From Brachionus koreanus (Eukaryota > Rotifera > Eurotatoria > Ploima > Brachionidae), in NCBI GenBank assembly GCA_016987375.1, contig PJRA01000473.1, positions 1,114,277 to 1,139,654 of the forward strand: a DNA stretch of 25,378 nt, read 5' to 3'. Shown here piece after piece: positions 11,001-19,689 of this stretch (positions within the stretch are counted from its first letter, which is position 1; the number at the start of each line of letters is the position of its first letter). The notes under the pieces are model-generated. The model was given only the letters and a program-made list of their open reading frames with translations, made no database searches and was not told the DNA's origin. The translations under genes were made by a program, and so were the position numbers.

Positions 11001-11942
11001 GTCTACTTGAGAAATGTGATCAGTTCAGAAACTGTAAGTGTTGGCTACGAAGATGACATTATATTTAAAATAATGCAGATAAAACAAATACCTGCTGAAA
11101 ATGCCACGTAAATAAAATTTTAAAAATTAAAAAAAAATTTTTTATTTTTATTTTTGTTTGCTAAGATTTTCATTTTTGATGAAAGATGCCTTGATAAAAA
11201 TAAATGCCTACCAAAACTTGATTGTGGAAATTGATTCGATAAGGTGCGAGAAATTTTCGCACGAGGACCCATCACAACTGAAATTTTTGTTTGAGCTATG
11301 GGCCGGCTTGAAAACTGAGCCGAAACCTGATTCAATTAAAAACAGAAAATGGCGTGAACTTGGCTTCCAAGGTGACGATCCATCCACAGACTTTAGAGGC
11401 ATGGGTATGTTGGCACTAAATTCTCTAAAGTAAGAAAAAAAAATTTTTTTAATTTTTATTTTAATTTTTAAAAAGTTTTTTAGTTACAAAACACAATGAG
11501 ATAGCTAGAAACATATTTTCCAAGTCCAAACACCCAAAATTTGGATATTCGTTCGCCATTGTTGGCATAAATGTGATTGCATGGGTGTACAAATTATTAG
11601 TCGATGGTGATCTAAAAACTCACTTTTATAATTATTCGGAATTTTTAAAAATTGATAAAATTAAATTGGAAAATTTTTACAGAATATTTGGTAAAAAGAG
11701 TATAAAAAATTGAGGATTTTTTTTTAATTTTTTTAATTTTCAAAGTTAGTGTTTTTATTGAATTTAATGAGTTTTGGTTTCACAAAGAGCCCGAAAGCAT
11801 AATGCAATTCGAAACATTGTCCAAAGAATTTTTGTCATTAGTCAAATTGAAATTGGTCAATGAGCCATATACACATATAACTGAAAGTGTAATTGATCGT
11901 AAAAGCTTTGTTGATCGATATCTTTTAAATTCAAGACAATGA
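8025..11942 (+). CDS. ELMOD2: ELMO domain-containing protein (ELMOD1/2-like), complete
   Basis: ELMODs are GTPase-activating proteins for Arl2/Arl3 and Arf-type GTPases. Exons 8025-8235, 10975-11107, 11166-11429, 11476-11690, 11746-11942 join in frame to 339 aa; all introns are GT-AG. The N-terminus (hydrophobic aromatic stretch then KFILHLITGKSELERIC, residues 41-57) matches the ELMOD1/2 leader. Residues 71-84 (ENSLKKSSNVYLRN) come from the small second exon. The ELMO domain covers about 115-330 and contains KWRELGFQGDDPSTDFRGMG (residues 176-195), with R192 the putative catalytic Arg finger. Later come SKHPKFGYSFAIVGIN and EFNEFWFHKEPESIMQF. Length is close to human ELMOD2 (about 293) plus modest insertions. 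The exon-4 acceptor AAAAAG at 11475 was chosen over TTTTTTAG a few bases on, because only the first keeps frame and aligns with ELMOD2. Assignment to ELMOD2 over ELMOD1 is tentative. Confidence 0.9.
9322..9588 (-). pseudogene. Unrecognised 88-codon open frame, antisense in ELMOD intron
   Basis: An open frame with no ATG near its start, ending at TGA (9322). It encodes a protein-like sequence including FYEPKLICYFIKEALIKSY, then LDPFTIDILFKRTLQ, then a Gln/Lys/Asn-rich stretch. In DNA this A+T-rich an 88-codon stop-free run with mixed residues is unusual. A good 3' splice site (TTTCTCTTACTTAG, ending at 9575 on the minus strand) precedes the first conserved-looking residues, so it could be a terminal exon of a nested gene, or a transposon ORF remnant. 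I do not recognise the family. Confidence 0.35.
9723..9984. repeat. Degenerate GACATG-type repeat cluster
   Basis: Five related stretches with cores GACATGCC, GACATGTTATTCAAAA, GACATGCAATTAAAAGCGAA, GAAATGCAGTTAAAAATGGA and GACATGTCATAAAAGTTGAA begin at 9723, 9756, 9812, 9869 and 9964. Spacing is irregular (33-95 bp), so it is not a simple tandem array. It may be eroded satellite or the interior of an old element. Confidence 0.4.
10139..10301. repeat. Foldback (inverted) repeat, about 30-bp arms
   Basis: AAAATGAAAATAATCTTACA and following T-run (from about 10150) is matched in reverse complement near 10265-10290 with one mismatch (ATAATTTTACA), each flanked outside by AAAGTTT-type sequence. 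It could form a hairpin of about 160 bp. No target duplication was identified, so it may be a decayed MITE. Confidence 0.55.
10512..10780 (-). pseudogene. Broken coiled-coil-like ORF, antisense in ELMOD intron
   Basis: Frame one (from 10780) reads IFKSELKSIKLASNLEDKIM then KFQTKANKIDKIEEFE and hits TAG. A one-base shift continues as SELEVELERKNVETMDKVIR and QVFIKELPKCNKEVV to a TAA at 10512-10514. Charged, helix-forming residues dominate. The clean continuation across one indel marks it as a decayed coding sequence. Family unknown; a retrotransposon ORF1-like coiled coil is a reasonable guess given the surroundings. Confidence 0.4.
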
Positions 11943-12027
11943 ACCAGCTCAGTGTTCATTAAATTCCGCAAACTCTACGTTCATATTATTTATTTTTAAA
12001 ATATTCTATGTATATACTATTTTATTT

Positions 12028-12033
12028 AATAAA
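12028..12033 (+). promoter_or_regulatory. Polyadenylation signal of ELMOD
   Basis: AATAAA 86 bp after the ELMOD stop codon, followed by a T/GT-rich stretch (AAGATTGTGTTC). Confidence 0.7.
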
Positions 12034-12212
12034 TATTATTCAAGATTGTGTTCAAAAACCTCTAATTTTAATTAATTGAGACTGAAAATAATGTGATTAT
12101 TTTGATCAGGAAATTAGTAAAAAGTTTTATTAAAATCTAAAAATATTAGTAAAATATAATCTCTAAACTCTTAAACATTATAATTATCATTTTAAAAAAA
12201 AATGAGAATTTT

Positions 12213-12545
12213 TTTACGGAAAAAAATCGGAAAAATTTTGACATAATTCAAACTACTAACTAGACAAAATTCTGAACTAAACTATGCTTTTTTTATTTAT
12301 TTAGTTTAAATTTTTTTATAATCGCTCAAAGAGTGTTCATTTAAAAAAAAAATTTATTGAAATATTATTTAGAAAAAATATATTCAATTAATTATAGCAA
12401 TGAATTTGTTTTCTTCAAAAGTTGTTCAGAATTTTGTCTACTTTTAAATTTTGTATAAAAAATATATAGGTAAAGGGGTTGGAAAAAAGTATATCCTGAA
12501 AAAGTTAAAAAGTGTCAAAATTTTTCCGGTTTTTTTCCGAAAAAA
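12213..12545. repeat. Inverted repeat with two matched arm segments
   Basis: Two segments of the left arm recur in reverse complement on the right, nested: CGGAAAAAAATCGGAAAAAT and following TTTGACA (about 12217-12243) pairs with 12513-12539 with one mismatch, and TAGACAAAATTCTGAAC (12262-12278) pairs perfectly with 12424-12440. The inner spacer differs in length between arms (about 18 versus 70 bp), showing an indel. This is likely an old foldback or MITE; no TSD was found. Confidence 0.6.
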
Positions 12546-13924
12546 TTCTAAATTTTTTTTCAAATAACCATCTCAGAATATAGAGCATTTAATTCTCTAT
12601 CAGAAAATGTGTCGATCGGGTAGATTCGTTTGATAAAATCCTGAGATAAAAAAGCTTAAATAAGATATATGTGAAACAACAAATGATCACACTCAACATA
12701 TATTTAAAATTGTATTTCAAACATTATACTTTAGACTTTATATTATTGCAACATTCCACAAATTTCAATTAATCATACAATGGAATGCAATTAAAAAGAT
12801 TATTCTTATTATCTAGTTTTGGACTTTAGCTTTTTATTTATTTATTATAAATATTTCTTTTTATTTTAATTAAACAGTGAAAATAATTTTTATATTTTAT
12901 TTTTAAATAAAATCCATTTAAAAAAGAGCCCAGCTTTTATTTTCACATATACTTTAAATAAGGCTGTTAAGTTTCAGATCCGAACTTTATTGATTTATTA
13001 TTAAGTAAAATGGAAACATAAAAATATGAAAAAAATAATTAATTAATTTGACTTTTACAATAAATAACTGTTCACATATCATTATACTTGTGCTAAAGTA
13101 CAAAAAAAAATCATATTTTTAAAAATTTTTATTGTCCTCGGAAAAATCCGTTTCAAATTTAAAATATAACATATAAAAATATTATTTTTTGATAAACATT
13201 TATTCATATGTTATGATCTAAATGATTTTGGCATACAAATGCAGGGTTTGTCAAAAATTAATTATCAATCAATTTTATTTCAAAGTAAAGTATTTTCAGT
13301 CTTTGAAGAATAATTAGAATTAATTTTCTCATAAACCATTATTTTTCAACAATTAAAAAAAATTATTAAACATTAAAAAAAATAACAAAAAACTTTTGAT
13401 TCAGTTTTGGACGGATAAATGTTAAAAAACCAAGTGAGTAAAATTTCAAGATTTTTCAAGAATTAGGATTAAATAAATAGGATTTAAATGTATAGATTTC
13501 AAAAAGAACTTTACTAGCAGATTTATTTTACTTAACTCATTAATCATTTTCATGATATTTTTTATCATCCACACAGAAACATAAATCAAATCCCTTTCAA
13601 TGTTTTTCTTAATTTGATCATGCATGTCTATAAATTAGGTCTAATTAATCTAATAGTGAATCAATATAATCTGGTTTGGATTCAAAGGTATCATAAAATC
13701 TGGTCACAATAAACATAAACCATTATCATCAACTCTCTGTTTCATTATATATATACAAAGTAAATAAAGAATGTCAAATCGCAATTAAAGAGACAGTGCG
13801 TAGATACAAAAAAAAGCAATAAACGCAAAAAATAATCCAAAGTTTGTATATAATTATATTAATGGAAAAAAAGCTGTAAATAACTAGATTAAAGCACTTA
13901 ACATTATAAGTTCAAAAATCATCA

Positions 13925-14100
13925 CTATGCATCCCACAGAGATTGCGAATTACTTTAAATTTTACGATGTCAGTGAGCGTTTAGAGCTCTGCAAGGGTAT
14001 TCCAAATTGCGTTATATTACCCCACCTAGCTATGATCAAGAGAACCTAGTCTAAATACTTGCCGCGCCTCATCTACCCGACCAAGTAATTTCATAATAAA
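13925..14100. other. GC-richer island, possible element remnant
   Basis: Base composition jumps here (for example CCGCGCCTCATCTACCCGAC at 14062-14081). The plus strand has a 39-codon frame from an ATG at 13928. The minus strand has short open runs such as LGRVDEARQVFRLGSLDHS, broken by stops. Neither is recognisable. It is probably a remnant of an inserted element and not a gene. Confidence 0.3.
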
Positions 14101-14419
14101 GATAAAAGAGACTGTGACATAATTTTGAAAAATAAATTCACCTTAAGTAAAATATATCGTTGATAAAAAATTGATAATTAGAAAAGAATTTTTCTAAAAT
14201 AGAAAAAAATTATTTAAAAACTAAATCATATGATAAATAATTCTAACTAGTTATGACATTTGAATAAGCTCTTAAAACCTCGTGATATAACTATTTTTTA
14301 TTGGAAAATCATGGCCTTATATATCTAATTATTTTTCTTAAAATAAAAAATTTATCTTTATAAAAAAAGAAAATAATTCTAGACGGTAAAAGCAATTTTA
14401 TTTTTATAGCTCTTTTAAA

Positions 14420-15006
14420 ATGACTGACTCAGACAGATGTCCAGCATATAGTCCATTTTTTGGTGTAGTGGGCGCCACATCAGCTATGGTTTTCACAGGC
14501 ATAAATTTAAATTGTTAAATTAAAAAAAAAAGCTAATTTTAATCCAAATAGCTTTGGGTGCTGCATATGGTACTGCACGAGCTGGAGTTGGTATTTCATC
14601 CGCTGCTGTTCTAAAACCTGAATTTATTATGAAATCAGTAATTCCAGTTATTATGGCTGGTATTATAGCTATTTATGGCTTGGTCGTAGCTGTTTTAATT
14701 CAAGGAAAAATTGACTCCAAATACAGCTTGCAGGCGTAAGTAAACAAAAACTAATTTCATAAAAGAGCTTAATTAAGTTTTTGAAGTGGATTTTTGCATA
14801 TGGGTGCCGGTTTGAGCATTGGCTTGTCTGGTCTCGGAGCTGGAGTTGCTATTGGCATTGTTGGTGATGCTGGTGTAAGAGGAACGGCTCAACAACCTCG
14901 GCTATATGTTGGAATGATTTTGATCCTTATTTTTGCTGAAGTCTTGGCTATTTATGGTCTAATTGTTTCTCTACTCATGACTGTGAGAAATACTGATCCA
15001 TGCTAG
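14420..15006 (+). CDS. ATP6V0C: V-ATPase V0 proteolipid subunit c, copy 1
   Basis: This subunit forms the proton-carrying ring of the vacuolar H+-ATPase membrane sector. Exons 14420-14498, 14552-14735, 14787-15006 give 160 aa with four transmembrane helices, the usual length. Recognisable: [17 protein letters not shown] (4-20), [38 protein letters not shown], then [20 protein letters not shown], whose E139 is the essential proton-binding carboxylate. The first intron (53 bp) begins GC and ends AG: the codon split G|CT restores Ala at MVFTALGAAYG, and no usable GT exists nearby. The second intron is GT-AG, phase 2, at the same place as in copy 2. Codons mostly end in A or T, unlike copy 2. The ATG is 11 bp after a TTTTTATAG acceptor-like site. 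Identity is certain; expression is not shown. Confidence 0.95.
14499..14551 (+). other. GC-AG intron in V-ATPase c copy 1
   Basis: The exon ends ACAG; the intron starts GCATAA and ends CAAATAG. The boundary is fixed by protein conservation: MVFT-A-LGAAYG matches copy 2 ([11 protein letters not shown]), which has no intron here. Position +3 to +6 (ATAA) is weak compared with the usual GCAAGT of GC-AG introns. Confidence 0.85.
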
Positions 15007-15064
15007 ATAAATAGAATTTTCTTTTACTGTTATGTTGTTCCATGAGGAATACTTTTTTTAAAAT

Positions 15065-15081
15065 AATAAACTAACAATAAA
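15065..15081 (+). promoter_or_regulatory. Polyadenylation signals of V-ATPase c copy 1
   Basis: Two AATAAA hexamers (15065-15070 and 15076-15081) lie 58 and 69 bp after the stop codon, followed by a long T run. Confidence 0.7.
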
Positions 15082-15182
15082 ATATTTATTAAATTTTTTT
15101 TTTATTATTTATGTATTAAAAAAAAAGTGTTAAAATCAAAGAGAATTCTGTGTGGTTATGTTAATTCAGTTATTGTAATAGA

Positions 15183-15378
15183 ATGAAAAAACTCTGTTCT
15201 TTGGAAGTGTCTAAATTTAAAATAACAAGCGAAACGCCAGAAGGTGTTATATAAGTTGTCAATAGCGTCTTGGAACAAAAGTCCCATTCTTTGCCTCAAA
15301 TTGACTTAAAAACATTTAGCTACTTCATAGCTCTTTATGGCCTTGCTTGTAAGATCTTAAAAAAAAATTTCTAAATTT
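15183..15378 (+). pseudogene. Broken unrecognised ORF next to mariner insertion
   Basis: From ATG 15183 the frame reads MKKLCSLEVSKFKITSETPE then GVI, meets one TAA, and continues in the same frame as VVNSVLEQKSHSLPQIDLKT and FSYFIALYGLACKIL up to a stop just before the mariner MITE. Local GC is above background, and 60-odd codons with a single stop is unusual here. A donor-like site GTAAGA sits near 15350, so part may be an exon of an unidentified gene. Function unknown. Confidence 0.3.
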
Positions 15379-16005
15379 TAACGGGTGTTCAAAAAGTAAT
15401 GACCGTATTTTTAAAATAAAAAAAAATAATGTTCCGCTAATTAAAAGACTATGAAATTTTATACGAATGTTTCTTAGTCTCTAATGTAAAAAAATAATTT
15501 ATATATATTTAATAAAATTATTTTTAAACAATGATCCATTCAAATTCATTCATTAAAACATTATCAAAATGGGCTAACCTGCTCTCAGATTTTTGATGCT
15601 ATCTTATTTTATTCAAAAGTTATGATCGAACATGTTAAAACACTCGAATTTTTAGCAAATTAAAATAAATGTCAAAATTCAGTGTTTTTTTATCATAACT
15701 TTTGAATGGATCATTGTTTAAAAATAATTTATATATATTTAGAATTCTTGTAAAATTCTCTATAAGATGATATATAAAACTTAATTTTCTAGAATGTATT
15801 GTGCCGAGGACATTTTTACGAAAAGGTGTTAAGTAATGTCATTGGCCTAATTCAAAAAATTAACAACATTCAAATAAAATAAAAATTAATTTTTTTACAT
15901 TAGAGACTAAGAAACATTCGTATAAAATTTCATAGTCTTTTAATTAGCGGAACATTATTTTTTTTTATTTTAAAAATACGGTCATTACTTTTTGAACACC
16001 CGTTA
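15379..16005. mobile_element. Mariner-type MITE with 115-bp perfect TIRs
   Basis: The element (15381-16003, 623 bp) starts ACGGGTGTTCAAAAAGTAAT and ends with its reverse complement, flanked by TA on both sides (15379-15380, 16004-16005), the Tc1/mariner target duplication. The TIRs are identical over 115 bp (15381-15495 and 15889-16003), implying recent formation or homogenisation. The GGTG-T-CAAAAAGTAATGACCG start resembles mariner ends such as Hsmar1. The interior has no coding capacity but carries further inverted repeats: a perfect 29-bp pair at 15516-15544 and 15701-15729, and a 16-bp pair at 15611-15626 and 15692-15707. Confidence 0.9.
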
Positions 16006-17547
16006 GTTTATAAATTTTTTTAACCATTTAATTTTATTTTTCACCATTGAATGTTTCTGTTCGTTGTTTAAAGTCCCTAATAAAATTTAACTCCTTCAAA
16101 CAAAATATTATAGTTAATGCTGAATTTCAATCATTTTTATATTTTATTTTTGAATTTTATTTAAAACCAAGTTTTTTGAGATTATCAATGTTACTTGCTT
16201 TAGATATCTAAAAAAAACACTAAAGAAAATTTTATTGAAGAATAAATAGAAAAAGTATTGAAACAGATTTTGTTTAGAAAAAATCTAAGGGCCTTGCCTG
16301 TTATGTGACCTGACAACTAATTTCAGTTTGGTTTTCTTTTTTTTTTAACTTAATTAAACTACTTAGATAATTAAATTAAAAAATAGAATAAGCATTACTT
16401 ATATGATTGTTTTAATTTTGAATCAAATAATAAAATGGGTCAACAAATATTTTAATGGGTCACAAAAATATTTTGGTTTAAAAAAAATTAGAACAGGACA
16501 ATTCAAATATTTGATGACAAAACCAGTTAGATAGTGAAGTGGGACATTCGAGATGTTTAGGCTCAGAGTGAGCTTTATATTTTTCAGTTTGACTAATGTA
16601 ACAGAATTACTAAGTCCAATTCTAATATTTCTCACCTTCAATTAAAAAAATAGACTCAAGACTATTAATTTGATTTTGTTTAAAGTCTTATGATGTAATT
16701 ACAATGAAAATAATATAAATATTGTAGATTTTGATAGCATAAACTTATATGAGCATATAGGCTGAATATTTAGATTCGTTTAAAAAAAGCGAAAATTGAC
16801 TTTATAATTTTACATTTTCAAATTTTTAGATTTTTCAGTTGAAAATAAATCAAACTTTGGTCTTACATTATACGTCATTTAAAGAACAAGGTATTCAGTT
16901 ATCAAGCAAACCAAAAAATTAAAACACCAATAAAAAATTCATTTAGTAATGAATTGAGCAAAATTGCAAAGGGAAATATTAAATTCTGATTGTATAGTTA
17001 TCTGCATATTGTCTAAAATTTTTGTATAAATGAACACATTGGATTACAAACATGTGGAAATTATCTCTGAAAAATAAACAACTCTCTTTTTTTTTGCTTA
17101 CAAAAAACTATTTCAAAAGATTAATCAGATTTTCTTTTTAATTTAAATTTTATGAATAAAGTTTTAAAGACAAAATTCTTCTTTCAAATCATCACTGCTT
17201 TGTTAGTTTTGAATAGATCAACTAAAAGCCACAAGCATGTAGTTCTAAACCAAATAATATTCTAGCTATGTTTCAATCAATTAGCTAATATTTTTCAAAA
17301 TTTTTCTCATCATAAACCATCCCTTTAGATCGTAAGAGAACAAACCTTTTTTCTTAATTGATAAATTAAAAGCAGATGTTTTTTAAAATCCAGATCATCT
17401 AAAAAAAGGATTATCCCAAACCGTCAGATTAAAAGGATAGTCCTCAATGAACGTTAAATTACTAATGTTAAGAAAAAAATTGTCTATAAAAAGATTTGAT
17501 TAATATTCACCCAATTAAAAATAATTAAGATATAGTAATTACGTTTA
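16006..17547. other. Intergenic region between mariner MITE and H2A variant
   Basis: About 1.5 kb of A+T-rich DNA. A 72-codon minus-strand frame at 16423-16641 has no recognisable domain and I treat it as chance. GC-richer patches near 17320-17450 (for example AGGATTATCCCAAACCGTC) may hold promoter elements of the H2A-like gene, but I recognise no specific motif. Confidence 0.5.
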
Positions 17548-17555
17548 GGGAAATA

Positions 17556-18302
17556 ATGTCATCCCAAAACAAAGATTCCCAGTCTAGCATGATAATGACT
17601 CGTCACCGTAGTCTAGAGCTTCAAACCCAAACTTCAACAAGTTCAACACGAAGTCTAAGCAAAAAACAAAAGGCTATTGAAAGAGGCAAAAAACTGTATG
17701 AGATTCTAAAAGAGAAAAAAGAAAGAGGTGAAATTGCCATGTCAAGCAAACCGCGTCAATCAAAAGCTCATAAAGCCGGAATTCACTTTCCAGTCACCAA
17801 GCTAATCAAAAAGTTCAAGACTAACAATTCACGCATGACAGTTCCTATCAAATCAGGTGTAATGATAGCAGCAGTTGTCGAATATCTCACAGCCGAAGTA
17901 CTTGAGCTTTCAGGCTATGTTTCTCATGAGCAAAAAAGAAAGATAATTTCACCTAGGGATATATTTTTGGCAGTTAAAAATGACCAAGAGTTAGATCAAT
18001 TGCTTCAAGACACAGTTATTACACAGAGTGGTGCATTGCCTTTTATCAATCCGGCTTTGTTAGTCAAATCAAAGAGAAGCAAACCAAAAGTACAGGTTAA
18101 GAACAATGAAGAAAATACGACAGCAGAGCAAATTGAATTAAATGAAGATTTATCACAATTGAAGGCTCAAGCGGAATCTACTCCAAAAAAAAGAGTTCTT
18201 GGAGACATCACCAATGTTGCAAACGCATCTCAAAATTTAGAAAATGATAATTTAGAAACACCAAATACTAGAAATTCGTCTAAGCGCTCAAAAAATGAAT
18301 AG
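17556..18302 (+). CDS. Divergent histone H2A variant with long N- and C-terminal tails
   Basis: Intronless, 248 aa against about 130 for canonical H2A. The histone fold spans about residues 70-170: AGIHFPVTKLIKKF (74-87), VVEYLTAEVLELSG (107-120), IISPRDIFLAVKNDQELDQL (130-149), then GALPFINPALL (159-169), each aligning with H2A. Nucleosome acidic-patch residues E109, E114, E117, D143 and E145 are kept; the position of H2A E91 is Gln (Q144). L1 and the C-terminal docking region are divergent. Residues 1-61 form a basic Ser/Thr-rich lead and a Lys/Glu helix; 171-248 form a basic then acidic tail with a CDK-type site (T209-P-K-K) and KRVLGDITN (212-220), like a destruction box. No terminal SQE motif and no macro domain. 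An alternative ATG at 17739 would give a more canonical N-terminus. Polyadenylated (AATAAA 18459-18464). Bdelloid rotifers also have H2As with long C-terminal tails. Likely a specialised chromatin protein. Confidence 0.88.
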   Translation: MSSQNKDSQSSMIMTRHRSLELQTQTSTSSTRSLSKKQKAIERGKKLYEILKEKKERGEIAMSSKPRQSKAHKAGIHFPVTKLIKKFKTNNSRMTVPIKSGVMIAAVVEYLTAEVLELSGYVSHEQKRKIISPRDIFLAVKNDQELDQLLQDTVITQSGALPFINPALLVKSKRSKPKVQVKNNEENTTAEQIELNEDLSQLKAQAESTPKKRVLGDITNVANASQNLENDNLETPNTRNSSKRSKNE

Positions 18303-18458
18303 AAATTTATTGTTTTCTATGAAAATATTTTCAATGTTGTTGCGAAATTTTGTTAATTGTATTTTGCTTGTTTGTGTTCGTTTTTTTTTGTTATTTAATC
18401 AATCGTTATTTGTATAGATTTTTTGTTACCTATAAAAAAGTTACCGCAAGTTTATTTC

Positions 18459-18464
18459 AATAAA
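18459..18464 (+). promoter_or_regulatory. Polyadenylation signal of H2A variant
   Basis: AATAAA 157 bp after the stop, followed by a T run. I see no histone 3' stem-loop downstream of the stop, consistent with a replication-independent variant. Confidence 0.7.
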
Positions 18465-18769
18465 ACTTTTTTTATATAATTTTTTATTTATGAATCATGC
18501 AGACCAGAAAAATATTCTAATTAATTTTCAGCAGAGTCACATCATCAAAATAAATTCAACTATTTCCAATGCTTATAAGCCTTTATTAGTTGAGTTAATT
18601 GAATAAATATAAATAATACGATTAGTGACATAAAATCGTTTTTTAAGGTATTTTGTCTGTGGATTACTATTAAGGTATTATTATGTGAATTGCACATTAA
18701 AAATATATCGATCATATTTGAAAAATTATAATGAATCAAAATTTTTATTTTATCTTAGTTATAGTAGTA

Positions 18770-19665
18770 GTAAAATAGAACAGCAAGTTGAACTAAAAAC
18801 AAATTTAGATTATCGCTTGGTAATTTGTTCCAAGTTATCACAACTCTGTTTATCAAGAAATTATATCTTGGTTGAAAATACTTCATTTTCTCCCTGTAAA
18901 AACTTCTAATGTAAGATCTGAGACCAAATTTTCTTTTTTTTCAGCATTTAGACAAGGGTTATTCACAAGATCTACAATTTCTTGTTTGTTAACAATCTTG
19001 AACATCTGAATAAGGTCACCTCTCTGCCTTCTTATTTCAAAGTTATTAAGATCCATTTTATTCAATTTATCAGTCATTTCATAAGTTAATTTTCTCAGGT
19101 TCGGATGCCAAGAACTAATCGTGTACTCCAGATGTGGTCTAATAAGTTATTTGTATAAAAGTGTAGTGTTGTGTTTGTTTAGTAATTAAAATGATTTTTT
19201 GATTAAGCCTAACATCCTGTTTGCTTTTGCAGTACAATGTCTAACTTCATCATCCCATTTCATATTATTCTTAATAAATGTTCCAAGATACATTTTTCTG
19301 GGCTTAGTACTGTTGACCAATTTTTAGACTAAACGCAAATCTTGTCCATATCATCTGAAACCTCAAATTTGATAAAGAATTTTTAATGATTGCAATTATT
19401 TTTGTGTCATCTGCATAGGCTTTGCACTCATTGTCAATTTTTTCAAGAATCTCGTTTATACAAATAATGAATAGTACAGGACCTAAGACAGATCCATGAG
19501 GAACATCACTGAAAACTGAAAGACATGACGAATTAATGTTCCCCAAAACAACTCTTTGAGTACGATCAAATATCTTGCTATATTTTTACCAAATCATATT
19601 GTCATTATATCTCGATAGTAATCTATTATGAGAAATTTTATCAACAGCTTTCGAAAAATACTTTG
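18770..19665 (-). mobile_element. LINE (L2/CR1-like) reverse transcriptase, 5'-truncated and decayed
   Basis: Read on the minus strand from about 19665: KYFSKAVDKISHNRLL (reverse transcriptase motif A region), VPHGSVLGPVLFII (motif B, usual VPQGS with His for Gln), ECKAYADDTKIIA (motif C with catalytic YADD), then through frameshifts LIRPHLEYTISSWHPNLRKL, RRQRGDLIQMFKIVNKQEIV, and finally NFLINRVVITWNKLPS near 18820. Several frameshifts and stops make it inactive. Fingers and endonuclease are missing, as expected from incomplete target-primed reverse transcription. It overlaps nothing else and lies tail-to-tail with the H2A-like gene. The tail motifs match the fragment at 6035-6645. Confidence 0.85.
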
Positions 19666-19689
19666 CTACTATTTTTTAGACTATTCGAA

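Larger units (their letters stand above)
12034..14419. other. Intergenic region between ELMOD and V-ATPase c copy 1
   Basis: About 2.4 kb, mostly A+T-rich with no gene that I can recognise. It contains an inverted repeat at 12210-12545 and a GC-richer island at 13925-14100, listed separately. Confidence 0.6.

Noticed and set aside
11120..11402. Minus-strand frames across ELMOD exon 3
   Set aside because: Shadows of the conserved ELMO-domain exon on the plus strand.
11476..11483. Second possible acceptor TTTTTTAG for ELMOD exon 4
   Set aside because: It would shift the frame into an immediate stop; the upstream AAAAAG keeps frame and matches ELMOD alignment length.
16423..16641. 72-codon minus-strand frame with an ATG
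   Set aside because: No domain, no splice context and no recognised similarity; most likely chance.
18685..18909. 74-codon plus-strand frame
   Set aside because: Antisense to the LINE tail (NRVV-ITWNKLP).
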